From Castanea sativa (taxonomy: Eukaryota; Streptophyta; Magnoliopsida; Fagales; Fagaceae), in assembly GCF_040712315.1 (NCBI RefSeq), contig NC_134020.1:11450751-11514750 (forward strand): a stretch of 64,000 bases of DNA, in the 5' to 3' direction. Positions 23,641 to 35,520 of this stretch are shown here, in pieces. Position 1 is the stretch's first letter. The number at the start of each line of letters is the position of its first letter. The position numbers were made by a program, and so were the translations under genes. Below the pieces are notes generated by a model that saw nothing but the letters and a program-made list of their open reading frames with translations, was not told the DNA's origin and did not search any database.

Positions 23641-26600
23641 ATGACTGTCACACCTTCTGTTTCCTCAGCCAAGGGCCGTGTCCTTATAGTCGGAGCAACA
23701 GGTTTCATCGGTCAGTTTGTCACGGAATCCAGCCTAGACGCCGGCCGATCCACCTATGTTCTTGTACGGCCTAGTGCCTGTGGCCCTTCTAAGGCCAAAA
23801 TCATCAGGGCTTTCCAAGACAAAGGCGCCGTCATCTTACATGTAAGCTCTCTGTTTCGATCTTATGTAATATACATAATAAAACCGTGCAGCTAAGACTT
23901 CTGCAACTCAATGAAATGATTGAATTTTAAACACCTCGTCCCATTTGTTGTAAACGAGGAAACAAAATAAAAAACAAAAACCGACAAACGTTTGCACACA
24001 CACATCTGTAAGAACAAAACCCAAAGTACAGTGCCTAAAATTTTGTTAACCCATTACAGAGTCGTCAATGTTGACCACATGAAACGCACACACGTGTATA
24101 AATATATATTAATTGGTATTTATTATTATTAGTGGTTGAACGTACTAATTGGTATTTTTGTCATGTTATCAGGGACTGGTTAATGATAAGGAATTCATGG
24201 AGAAAATACTGAGAGAGCATGAGATTGATATAGTAATATCAGCTGTGGGAGGTGAAAACATACTAGACCAGCTCAGCTTAATTGAAGCCATTAAAACTAT
24301 TGGTACCATAAAGGTAAAGCTACCAAAACCTGCCTAAAAAGAATTTAAAACAGTACTGTTTGTATTTGATATAATTATAATGCGACATAGAAAAAAGATA
24401 TATTGTCATGTGGGAATATATTCTAAATATGTGGCAGAGATTCCTACCATCCGAGTTTGGGCATGACGTGGACAGGGCTGACCCGGTAGAACCGGGTCTC
24501 AGGATGTATGAAGCAAAGCGCAGGGTTCGGCGTTTGGTTGAGGAGTCCGGTGTACCTTATACTTACATTTGTTGCAATTCCATTGCTTCTTGGCCATACC
24601 ACGACAACACACACCCTTCCGAGGTTCTCCCGCCGTTGGATCAGTTCCAAATCTACGGTGATGGTAGTGTCAAAGGTACGAGAGTAATTCATCTAACCTT
24701 GTCTGTCATGTATTTTTTTTTTTACTTTTATTGGCAATTATAGTCTGTAGGGTCCATTTGGTAATGTTATTCTAATAATATTGTTCGTATTTTTTAGAAA
24801 TATGTGTAGGTGAAAAAATGTGTGAAAATACGTATAATATTATTTCAAAACTTAAAACTGTTGCTAAAAATATCATACCAAACTACCCTTAATGGTCCAA
24901 AACTCTTAAAAACGCCTAACTAATTTTGCGGGTGCCACACAACTGGTAGTTAAAAGAGAATCACTCTATTGTTAAAAATTTATTGGTCAAGCAGCTTTTA
25001 GAGAGCTTGAATAACGTTTTGTTTTGTTTTTTATTTTATAGAAAAAGAGAGCTTGAATAACGTGCCTGTGGTCTCTAACTCATATACATTAGATAATTAT
25101 AATTAAAATTTAATTTAAAAAAAACCAGAAGTCTTCCCATGAATTTTGATTAAGAGATTTAGTCCAAAATCTCATTGATTATAGGAGTTTTTTTTTTTAG
25201 ATAGTTTTAATCTATGACGTCCACTCTTTATTATTAGACGAAGATATTAATCAGTTTTTGGTGTAAGCGGAGATTAAACTATAGATCTCTTATTCTATCA
25301 TCAAAAACTTTACTAATTGAGTTAACTGAAATTCACTTGATTAAAAGAGATTTGAAAATCATTAACCCTTGAAATTAAGAGGTGGGGACCATGGGGTATT
25401 TATAGTATGCCTTTCATATATAGAATATTAACGTGTGCGTCTCACAAGCCGTGGATCCATACTTTTACTAGCTTGTGAGAGGAATGCCAATAAATTGAAC
25501 GTAAGAGTTTTTTTTAAAAAAAAAAAAAAATTTTAATTTCACATATATATCTTTTTTTTCTTTCTTGGCCACTTGGATGGCTATTCAACTATTTCAAACA
25601 ATAATATTTTTACTATTTAAATTAAAAGCTTAACTTTAAAAAGAGTCAGTGGAAAAGTGAACAATGAAAGTAGCATAAATTCCAAAGATTCCCGAAATAA
25701 AAAATGCATGCTACAGAGCCATTTGTCCATCTTTCACCACGATCGAAGGAATCAAAACTTAAATAATGGATCACTTAAAAATTGAACGGTGTACAATGGC
25801 TATTGCCTATTGGATTGACAAGTTTAATTCAATGTAGTCGTTGTTAATCTCAGAAAGTTGATGTACCATCGAGCTGTTTGCAGTGCAAACTTTGCACTAT
25901 TCAGTTTTCAACATTTATCGATACAACCCCGTCGGTTCGGTGAGTGGTCTACGACTCTATGCCACACCTACACTTACGAGATGGTATATCATAATGGGTC
26001 TCTTACAATATGTAAACCTTACCAGTGCGTATAACCCACTTTTGAACCCTCGTTTGATTTTTAGTCTTTAATTTTTTTCTAATTAGTTTATCAATTCTTT
26101 ATGTACTTTTTTAGTCTTGTTTTTTTTTTTTATAGATAAATTATATTTTTATTATCTTTTAGTAAATAAGATTTTTTATTCTCATTTATGCAAAACTGAT
26201 CTAAACGCGCATTTATAAAGTGAACACCACATTCACATCTAAACGCGCAAGATTGAGCTAAACACGCATCAATATCTAATCGGTGAGAATTTGTGGGTTG
26301 AAGAATCTTTTTTATCATTTGGACAAATGGGAGAAAAGTTAAATATTTAAAAGTTTTCTGTTTCTTTAACATAAGGTGAGATGAAGATTTTTTATTTAAT
26401 TTTTTATTTATTTTTATCGTCATATTTTGACAAGGGGGGAAAAGTTCAATATTTGAAAGTTTTCTTGTTCTTGAACACAAGTTGAGATACCAAATGAGTA
26501 ATGTTTTGGATACTTTTCCATAATATTTGTCTTAATAATTTATTTAGCAATTTTTTTTTCCATTCTTAATGAGGTTTATGATTGACATCATTTTTGTATC

Positions 26601-27565
26601 TACCATTAACAACTTATCATATAAAAAATTATATATAATTTTTTGTGAATTTTTTTATTTTTAAAAAATAAATTGTATAGGTAATTTCTAGTTAGAATTA
26701 AAGTTAAATCCGAAGGGGGACCGGGACCATCTGTTGAAAAAGACTTTTGGAGTTGCATTTGAATTGAAAGAAAGAAGGAAAGAAATAGCAGAAGGCCATA
26801 GATCTTATAGTTGCGTTTCTTTTGTCTTACACACATATTGTTCTGTCACCAACCAATATAATTTTAGGATTTTCATCTCTATTTTTCCAAATTTTGAACA
26901 CATTTCAATCTTAACGATTTTATCATTTCTCTCACTTTTAGTTTTTGTTATATTTAAATAGTTTATCCAATTTTATTGTATAGCAACAAACTTTGCTATT
27001 TTTGTGTTAATAAAAATTCAATTATGTTGATAGAATATGACTTGGATCCAATACTTTTGTGCACTAAATATAATAAGATGTTATTAGCTATCACGTGTCC
27101 AATACTTATAATGTGTCAGCATTATATCTGGCTCAATGCATAATAACATTAGACCCAACCATTTTTTTTTCTTTGACCCAATCCTTGCCTTGTGTTGATG
27201 GAGGAAACCGGAAACTTTGAGACATCTTTGCCAGACTTCCCTCTTTCATTATATTTAAGTCTATTTGCATGACAATACTATTCTTGTATTTGTTTCATTT
27301 TATATCTTAATTTTTTTAATTGTTGAGATATTTTTATTGGTTTTGTGGAAAGAAAATACTGCATTGTGTTTTCTTCAAATTCATAATTCAACATTTGGCT
27401 TATTTGAACCTGGCTAAAATTTTCAGCGGGTGAACTCTATGGTGTAGTAGATTTATTCTTTGAGCTATTTTGATTAAACACAAATTTTAAGAAAATGATA
27501 TTAAATAATATATATTTACTTTATCATATGTTTATTTTCAATACCGTTTAATTTAAATTAATGTG

Positions 27566-27639
<74 letters not shown>

Positions 27640-29211
27640 GAGTGATAAAAAAGATATAGTAGAAAATGATTGAAATTTATATTTTGATTTTCATATGTAA
27701 ACAAATAAACTTTTGGTATTGACAACATGAGACATGAAAATCAAAATTATATTATTTCAATCTTCCATATTTGCTTTCTTTAACTGATGGGAATTAAATA
27801 AAATATGATGAATAAAATTTGTGTCCCGCTTCTACCACGTTTAGAAATCATGAATTTTTCATTTTTCTAAATAAAATAAAATAAGAATCCTAATTCATAA
27901 AAAAAAAATGAATAAAATGAAAGAGATAAAATATAAAGTAACGATTTTTTTTTTTCTAATGGTTTAAAATTTTTTTAAAGAAAGAGAAGAAATTATAATT
28001 TTACCATTATATCAATTATGTTTACTTAAGTTTTATTTTAAAAAAAAAACTATAACTAAAAGAAGAAATAGTTTGTAAAATGTATATGAGAAATGAATTG
28101 TAATGCAGTAGATAAGTAAATAGTAGTAGATGAAAAATTTTCAAACCATAAATATGGAATATTATAAAAAGAAGGAAAAAGTGTAGTTACAAAATTGGTT
28201 GTGACCTTTGGTTATAACCTTACTCAATATCTTTTTATTGGATTTGAAATTTAATAAATTCTCCATTAGATTACGAGTCTGTTTGGATAGAACTTATTGC
28301 TGAAAATTGAAAACTGAAAACACTGTAGCAAAATAATTTTAAAATGTGTGAATAGTACCGCGAGACCCATTTTTAATGAAAAAGTGGTTGAAAAGTAAAA
28401 TTTGTGGGTCCGTGAACAGTGCACGAATGCACTGTTCACGGAAGACTTGGTCAACAACTGCGGCTGGGAAGGGGAAAAAAAAAAAAAAAACTGAAGGCTG
28501 GACGTGGACGCTGGACGCTGGATCCAAACACATTCTACATCTTCTTCTTATATCCTCTATACATGCAAAATTTATAGAAAATTATAGATTAATAGTTATG
28601 TCATCAATAAATTTTTTAAATTGCAAGTTTTTGTAGTTCAAAATTATACATAAAATATAATCTTATAGATCATAGAGTAAATAATATCTGATTGATACAA
28701 AATTTGACATGTATATTAAGAGTGTAAAGAACGTATAATTCCATGGTTAGATTTTAAAAATATGTAATAATGTTTATTTTATTGAGTAAAGTTACATTAT
28801 CATTAACTTATTACTTGAACCCTTAGCAAAATTAAACAAAAAGAAAGAATTTCCTTGCCTGTCTTTAACAGTGACCTGGCTTAATATACCATTCACTCTA
28901 TCATCAGTAAGTCCATTAATGAGGAACCAATTTTGGGTCCCATTTTCAACTTGTCAATATACTCCTCTCTTCACCAACAGGTTTGTAATCCGATTAGCAA
29001 CTACTTTTCAATCCCTTTTTTTTGGGGGGGGGGGGGGGGGGGGGGGGGTGGTCCCAAAAACTAAGCAAAATGTTCTCATCTTTTTGTTTTCTTTGTTGAT
29101 TTTTTTTCCTATTTAATTTTGTTATTAGTTTTTTTTTTTGTGGTAACAGAAATCATAATACAAAGAGTTTGTGTAGTTCAACTTATTAGCACTTCTTTGC
29201 GTTTTTGACAA

Positions 29212-29285
<74 letters not shown>

Positions 29286-30828
29286 AAAGAGACATTTTCT
29301 TTAAAAAATCATAATAAATCGCTTGAAGTCATTTTCTTCACCTACATCATAGGGATTCAGAATTACAAATGAACCAAGTTTATGGTCAACCAACTCTATA
29401 CGCATTAATTTTGAAATATATTTTTTCTCTATAATAATCTTCTCGTTGAAATGGAGATGACATGGCGAATGTTTTGGCAGGTGGTATGTCACAAGCTGAT
29501 AAATATTGTAACAAAATTAAATGATAGCAACTTTTGTGGGGGATTTCATGTCAGTATAAAAGTCGTTTGTTGAGCATATGGGGAGACTTTGCACATAAAA
29601 ATACAAACGAGTAGCAAACAAACAAAATCTAACCGGCACCGCGTCTCTCCTTCGACAAACGAGACGTGTTTGATGATCCAAGGCTTGCCCTGACTAATAA
29701 ATACGTAACATTTTCGGGTCACAACAACAATCGCGGGGTCCAATTTCAATGATATCTTCTTCACTAGCATGATTTGGCTGGATACTTTGAATAGAGATTA
29801 AATTATTTAGTCACAGAACTCAGCAACTTTGGCTTATACTTTTGACTATTCTTGTAAGAACTTGTCCGATTCTTAACCTATTACTTAATCATTTTTGTTC
29901 TTTAATCAAATAGGAGTAATAGACAACATAGAGAGGATGGCAAGTTGGCCTTCTTGAAAAACTCTTCTACAGTAAGCTTTGTACTAGTTTAATTGACATC
30001 TTTTGATATTTTCAATGAAAACATCTAGGATTTCAGTTCTATTCTCCCATTGTAACTATCTAATTATAAAAAAGAAATGGCGCAAATTTTATTTCTTTAT
30101 TTGGTAGTGTTATTATTCATTAATTCATGTTGGATGTTGTATTATGCAGCCTACTTTGTTGCTGGCACTGATATTGGAAAATTTACAATGAAAACTGTGG
30201 ATGATATTCGAACTGTCAACAAAAGTGTGCATTTTCGACCAACTTCCAATCTGTGTAACATCAATGAGCTTGCATCTTTATGGGAGAAAAAGATTGGAAG
30301 AACCCTCCCTCGAGTGATCGTCACTGAAAATGACCTACTAGCTGCCGCTGCAGGTCCAATTCATCTAATAATTTCATTTTTTTATACATGGTCTCAATTA
30401 TTTGTTTATAATCAATGCAACTTTGCTATTTATAACGTTTTCATTAGGTTCAATATTATTTTATAGTTCCATTTTTTTAAATAATTTTTTTTTCCCTGAT
30501 GACACAGAGTTATCAATCATTTCAATATTTTATAACCAACACCAACTTTGTCTAATACTTTCATTATTTTATATATGCAGCGAATTGCATACCTCAAAGT
30601 ATTGTTGCATCATTCACTCATGATATATTCATAAAGGGTTGTCAAATTAACTTCGCAATCGATGGTCCTCAAGATATTGAAGTGAGCACTCTTTACCCAG
30701 ATGAAACTTTCCAAACCTTGGATGATTGCTTCAATGACTTTCTTGCCAAATTAGGTGACAAACCTGTGAACACCAATAAAATTACTACCACAAATCCCGT
30801 AGTTGAATCTATGGCAATCACTGCATGA
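23641..30828 (+). CDS. LAR: Leucoanthocyanidin reductase, complete, five exons
   Basis: Exons 23641-23841, 24173-24313, 24438-24675, 30150-30353 and 30581-30828 have GT/AG borders and compatible phases, giving 343 aa, close to the usual 340-390. LAR is an NADPH-dependent cytosolic reductase of the PIP/isoflavone-reductase (SDR) family. It turns leucocyanidin into (+)-catechin for proanthocyanidin (condensed tannin) synthesis. Visible signatures are the Rossmann loop GATGFIG (18-24), RFLPSEFGHD (115-124) with the family's catalytic His at 123, Lys at 141, ICCNSIASWPY (158-168) and SFTHDIFIKG (272-281). The last two motifs separate LAR from isoflavone reductase. The C-terminus is short, like the LAR1 type. 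All key residues are present and no stop or shift interrupts it. The start ATG begins the only frame that fits the family and follows a TATA box by about 175 bp. Intron 3 is unusually long. Confidence 0.96.
24749..24891. mobile_element. MITE-like element, 'TTTGGTA' ends
   Basis: Ends agggtccatttggta and its inverted partner taccaaactaccctt. The short interior has gtgaaaatacgt-type words shared with 38949-39100. Confidence 0.6.
27569..27634. repeat. (TA)n in LAR intron 3
   Basis: About 66 bp of uninterrupted AT repeat. Confidence 0.95.
28275..28533. mobile_element. MITE-like element, 'GTTTGGATA' family
   Basis: Starts gagtctgtttggatag and ends with the inverse ggatccaaaca. It shares the inner words attgaaaactgaaaac and tgtagcaaaataatttt with 40193-39971, 41947-41705 and 61265-61029. 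It has an inner palindrome, gtgaacagtgcac...gtgcactgttcac (about 28412-28440). Confidence 0.65.
29024..29048 (+). repeat. G25 homopolymer
   Basis: Twenty-five G in a row on the + strand in LAR intron 3. Such a tract is prone to G-quadruplex formation and to sequencing or assembly error. Confidence 0.85.
29216..29278. repeat. (TA)n in LAR intron 3
   Basis: About 63 bp of AT repeat. Confidence 0.95.
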
Positions 30829-30909
30829 TACGCTTTATCATATCACAAGGGCAAAGTATTATTCCCTTATTCTTCTTTTTTTTTTTTTTTTTGTGTGAAG
30901 AAACTGTTC

Positions 30910-30915
30910 AATAAA
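30910..30915 (+). promoter_or_regulatory. LAR polyadenylation signal candidate
   Basis: AATAAA, 82 nt after the LAR stop codon, following a T-run. Confidence 0.5.
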
Positions 30916-30966
30916 TTGGGAGTCCATTTGTTGTTCTATGATTTATCAAGATTTCCTAGTGATTTC

Positions 30967-31499
30967 TGGGAGGAACATTTGTAATCTTACTTGTTTTGGT
31001 GGGAAAAAAATGGTCTTGATATGGGGTGGGGAGTGGATTAAATTTTAGAGACATGTAAGTCTCATTTATATGATTGTTTAGAAGTGTATCTGCCTCAGGT
31101 GATATAAGTGATTATTTCTTTAACTTATGCCTCAGGTGTATTTGCGTCAGGTGATATGATTGTTTATCCTACTCTACGTAAGGTGACCTTATAAAAAAAT
31201 TGTCATGCTCTGTACACATCTTCCCCTCACCCCCTTTCCCCCCCAAAGAAAGTAGATGAAAGTATTTTTATGTAGTTTTAGAAAACAAATTAACATGAGT
31301 TATTATTCTTAACTAACGTGTAACTCCGTGCATATGTACAAGTACATTTAAAACCAATCACAATTATATATATATGATTTGAAATCTAATTGGATCTAGA
31401 CTCTTCATTTTTTGTACCCAATAATTCACTTGTCATAAAAATTAAAAAATTAGATGGGGAACATGGCGCAAAATTGAATTTCAATTAAAATTCAATTTA
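30967..31499. repeat. Duplicated LAR 3'-flank segment, copy 1
   Basis: Matches 32754-32790 plus 34985-35520 along its length (aacatttgtaatcttacttg, tggtcttgatatggggtggg, aacaaattaacatgag, tacatttaaaaccaatcac). This copy is uninterrupted and has only a short AT tract where copy 2 has a long (TA)n. Confidence 0.85.
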
Positions 31500-31850
31500 G
31501 AATCTAATTGAATTTAGACTCTTTGATTTTTGCACCTAATAATTCACTTGACACAAAAATTAAAAAAATTAGATGAAACATATGGTGCAAAATTCAAAGA
31601 GTCTAAATTCGATTTAGAATTTAATTGAATCTAGACTCTTTGATTTTTGGACCCAATAATTCACTTGCCACAAAAATATAAAAATTAGATAGGGCATATG
31701 GCACAAAATTGAACTTCAATTAAAATTCAATTTTGAATCTAATTGAATTTAGACTCTTTGATTTTTGCACCTAATAATTCACTTGACACATAAATTTAAA
31801 ATCAGATAAGACAGGCGGTACAAAATTAGACTTCAATTTAAAATTTACTT
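31381..31850. repeat. 117-119 bp tandem repeat, four units
   Basis: Units start at about 31381, 31500, 31617 and 31735 with gaatctaattgaatttagac-type words and hold ttgcacctaataattcactt and the ggcacaaaattgaacttcaa stretch. They differ by 10-20% by eye. Copy 2 of the flank duplication keeps only one unit (about 35402-35520). Confidence 0.85.
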
Positions 31851-31883
31851 GTATTTTCTCTTAGGTTCACCTATTATTATATA

Positions 31884-32673
31884 TGTAGGTGCACACTTTG
31901 TACCCGTACCCAAACGAGTGATGGGTTAAGGCCCAAAAAGCCTTATACAATGAAATTTGTAGAGCGTGGGCTTGAAACCTAGACTTTACGGATATTGGAC
32001 AACAGATAGGTGGGCTAGATCGCCACTACCTACGCAATCAATGGATGAAAATAACAGAAACTCTCCTCGGACGTAAGCCGATGATCACTTGTATTGCCTT
32101 TCTATCTTTAAACAAAAGATTAAGACTGAAGATAATATGTACAGTGCTTTCTCTATCTCTTCCTCTCTTTTTTCTCCATCCCCCCTTCCTCATGCCTCTT
32201 TCCTTTCTTATATCCCTTTTTCTCTCCCTTTCATCTTCCACGTGTAGCACAGATCACCCAATTAGATACTTGTCCCATCCACCACCTTCTTGAAGTCTTC
32301 AAACAATAGCTGGAAGGCTGAACATTACTGTTTAGATGTCATTTTCCCATTAATGCAGCCAGAGAGGTAGGTGCAGGGTCTTTAATGCGGTGATAGCAGC
32401 CTTTTCCCTTGATATTTCTCATACGTTCCCCCTCTTTATAACTGTGTGGAACACATCTTTACCCAACAAGCTTTCCAGAATTCTCTCCCCAAACATCATG
32501 ACGTGTCATATGATCTTCACTTGACTTAGCCGATGAGATGCCTCTCCTCGGACAATCTCACCAACCTTTCTAGTAAGAGCTGGCTTGTGGGCATCAAAGG
32601 CTCTGCTTGGACAAACTCACACCGCCAAATCAGGCCCAAGGCCCCAATGTGTGTTCTGACTATTTTTACCCAC

Positions 32674-32676
<3 letters not shown>
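31884..32676. mobile_element. Solo-LTR-like element, family B copy 1
   Basis: 793 bp, starts TGTAGGTGCACAC and ends TTTACCCACACA, flanked by ATATA on both sides (31879-31883, 32677-32681). The flank is low-complexity, so the duplication is weak evidence alone. The interior has ctcctcgga words and matches the reverse complement of 36302-37125. No coding. Confidence 0.65.

Positions 32677-32738
<62 letters not shown>
32677..32738. repeat. (TA)n microsatellite
   Basis: About 62 bp between the family B element and flank-duplication copy 2. Confidence 0.95.
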
Positions 32739-32747
<9 letters not shown>

Positions 32748-32753
32748 GATTTA

Positions 32754-32790
32754 TGGGAGAAACATTTGTAATCTTACTTGTTTTGGTGGG
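32754..32790. repeat. Duplicated LAR 3'-flank, copy 2, left piece
   Basis: Thirty-seven bp matching 30967-31003 and ending at the GTGGG target of the inserted LTR-like element. Confidence 0.8.
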
Positions 32791-33009
32791 TGTGTGGGCC
32801 TTTTTTGCAAATGTTGGGCTGGGCCGCCTGCCGCTACACTAGGCCCAAAGATTTCAGGATCAGGGAGTTGGGACCGGTCCAAGAGCAACCCTCTTTGGTC
32901 CGGCTTGTGTGCAAACGATGAGTCCAAGCCCAAGGGAAGACGCTGCAAAGTGGGCTTATTCCTTGTTTTTGCCGCAGAAGGAACTTTTCTCCAGTTTCTG
33001 CTGCAGGTC

Positions 33010-33180
33010 TAACTTTTCTGCTGTGCAGTAAAACTGTCTGCCGTGCAGTAAAACTGTTTGTTGCAGAGGCTATCTGCTGTGCAACAAAGCTGTCTGCTGT
33101 GAAGTTAAGCTTTCTGCCGTGCTAATAAAGCTGTCTGCTGTGCATTTAAGCCTTCTGTCATGCAGTAAAGCCTTATGAAA
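33010..33180. repeat. Degenerate CTGCYGTGCAG minisatellite
   Basis: About eight imperfect units of 20-24 bp with ctgccgtgcagtaaaactgt as a core, varying to ctgctgtgcaacaaagctgt. Confidence 0.8.
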
Positions 33181-34764
33181 TATGAATGACTACTCTTCAT
33201 TTTTGCTGTAGAAAAGCTTTTCTACTTCCTACACATAAACAAATTTGAAACCCAAGGAAAATACCAATCGAGCAAATGTTAGGTTACATGGGTTAGCATA
33301 TTCTCAAATATATACATAAACATATTCATAAATATACTTATATAGGTGCACAGAACGTGAGAAACAAAATATATGTATATATATACTTATGACAGGATAA
33401 TGGGTCAAAAGTTAAACACGTAACAACAAAAATAAAGAAGAAAGTTTCGGCAGAAAAGGTTTAGTTAGAATAGTAGCTAACACGGTAAATATAATAAAAA
33501 AGGTGCTGCAGCAGAATAACTAGATACATCAGATATAAGTTTTTAATGAGTGAAATCAAATATATTTGCGATCAAAATCAAATTTTGAGTCTTACCATAG
33601 AATAAGTAAACCAAGAAAGAACCCAAACCCCAACTTGAATAACCTTGTTATAGGCTCCTGCCATCAAAGTTGTGCATTTTGGAGAATAGGCCTAAATGGC
33701 TACTAGCTATTACTTTTTGGAGATTTCAAAGAATGGGTTTGCTAAGAGGGAGGGAAAAGATGGTCTATTGATGCATGCCCCTATTCCTGTTGTGTTTTCT
33801 CTCTTCTTTTTACCACTTCCTTTCTTTCTCTCCGTTCTATTTTTTACTCTTAGTTTCCTTACTACTCTCTTGCCGTAAGTTGTTTTTCTCACTTGGGTCT
33901 TTTCCTTTAGGTGCTTCCTCTCTTGGGTCCATTTCTCATTGGGTCTCCCGTACTTACTGCCTCCGGTTCTGGGTTTCCCCTCTTTCATCCATAGCTACCT
34001 CTTTTTATAGTGAGCTAATTCAATGAGATTTCTCCCTTTTACCCTTAGGGCTTCACCGATTGTTTTTGGTTCCTTGTGGGCATCCATTCAAGACCACCCA
34101 CTAACCCATTGGTTGCCCAGACCACTATGCTTGCTGCACCATTCCTCATTTCACGACAAAATTCCTTTTTGTTTGTTCTTGCTGTATACTTCTACTCTAG
34201 GTTCAAACGGATATGGATTGGGCTACCTCACTACCTAGCTCTATGGCATGCATCAGATGGTTCCAACCATCCACTACTTCTTTTGGGTAAGATGCCATCC
34301 CAACAAGGCATTTTTCCAAAAGAAGTTATGGCAGGAAACCAAATATAGACCCCATTTCCCCCCCCACCACCAAACCACACCCTCTGAATCTCCTTGACCA
34401 TGGGCCCACCTCCCTTGTATTGGCTGGGTACAGGTTGGTGGTGCTTCGGCCCTTCTGTCTTTGTCTTCTTTCGTTCCCAAACCATTTTTGCCATAGCAGA
34501 TTAGTTCTGTTTCGCCCTGCTGCGTGTTTTTTGTCTTATGCGTTTGTCATTTCCTTAGGTTTGACTTTTCTTTCCTTCATGTGATTTCTGCTACTGACCA
34601 TTCCTGTCGTTCCTTATTTCTTTTCATTGTGCTTCTTCATATTAGCTTTCACACCTATTTCCTTTTATACAAAAGGATTTGGGCCTTTGTGGACCGAATA
34701 ATGATGAATGGATCAAAAAGGTTTTGGGCCCAATTTATCTTCATCTGCTGAAGCCATTATGCTA

Positions 34765-34860
34765 GAAAACTGTATTCTGCGGTAGAGCTGTATTCTGCGG
34801 CAGATTCGTATTCTACGGCAGATTCGTATTCTGCAGCAGATTTGTATTGCTGCAGCTCAC
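34765..34860. repeat. Degenerate GTATTCTGCGGCAGA minisatellite
   Basis: Four to five units of about 21 bp (cgtattctgcggcagatt type). This is a second, different block in the same LTR-like element. Confidence 0.75.
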
Positions 34861-34984
34861 TTTCCTATGCATTTCTTTCTTTGGACCTCTCTTGCTCTTT
34901 GGTCTTCTTGGTGGGCCATTTGGGCCTTGCTTTTCATTGGGCTTTCCTCCTCATGGATTTGCAAAAATGAGCATCAACAGTGGG

Positions 34985-35325
34985 AAAACATGGTCTTGAT
35001 ATGGGGTGGGGAGTAGATTAAATTTTAGAGACATGTAAGTCTCATTTTTATGATTATTTATAAGTGTATCTGCCTCAGGTGATGTAAGTGATTATTTCTT
35101 GAACTTATGCCTCCAAATTTCAATTTAATTATCCTACTCTACGTAACATGACCTTATGAAAAAATTGTCATGCTCCATACACATCTTCCCCCCACCCCTT
35201 TTCCCCCCAAAGAAAGTAGATGAAAGCATTTTTATGCAGTTCTAGAAAACAAATTAACATGAGTTATTATTCTTAACTAGCGTGTAACTCCGTGTATATG
35301 CACAAGTACATTTAAAACCAATCAC

Positions 35326-35402
<77 letters not shown>

Positions 35403-35520
35403 GGAATCTAATTGGATCTAGACTCTTCATTTTTTGCACCTAATAATTCAGTTGCCATAAAAATTAAAAAAAAATTAGATGGGGAACATGGCACAAAATT
35501 GAACTTCAATTAAAATTCAA
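34985..35520. repeat. Duplicated LAR 3'-flank, copy 2, right piece
   Basis: Matches about 31004-31499, with a (TA)n expansion of about 70 bp at 35329-35398 in place of the short AT run at 31366-31376. Confidence 0.85.

Larger units (their letters stand above)
24676..30149 (+). other. LAR intron 3 (5.47 kb)
   Basis: GT at 24676, AG at 30148-30149, phase 1 (g|cc Ala). It is AT-rich and contains two MITE-like copies (24749-24891, 28275-28533), (TA)n tracts (27569-27634, 29216-29278) and a G25 run (29024-29048). No other gene is seen in it. The remaining stretches (24892-27568 and 28534-29023) show nothing I can assign. Confidence 0.9.
32791..34979. mobile_element. Large LTR-like element, family A copy 2
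   Basis: 2189 bp, starts TGTGTGGGCC, ends GAGCATCAACA, with a perfect 5-bp duplication GTGGG (32786-32790 and 34980-34984). Because it splits a sequence that exists uninterrupted at 30967-31499, the empty site is visible in the same window. It carries two minisatellite-like blocks absent from copy 1 (33010-33180 and 34765-34860). No coding. Confidence 0.88.

Noticed and set aside
30402..30623. 73-codon open frame between LAR exons 4 and 5
   Set aside because: It runs through the intron and enters exon 5 out of frame; the spliced LAR frame explains the coding sequence.
31376..31860. Possible CRISPR-like spaced repeats
   Set aside because: The units are contiguous 117-bp tandem copies without spacers in a plant genome.
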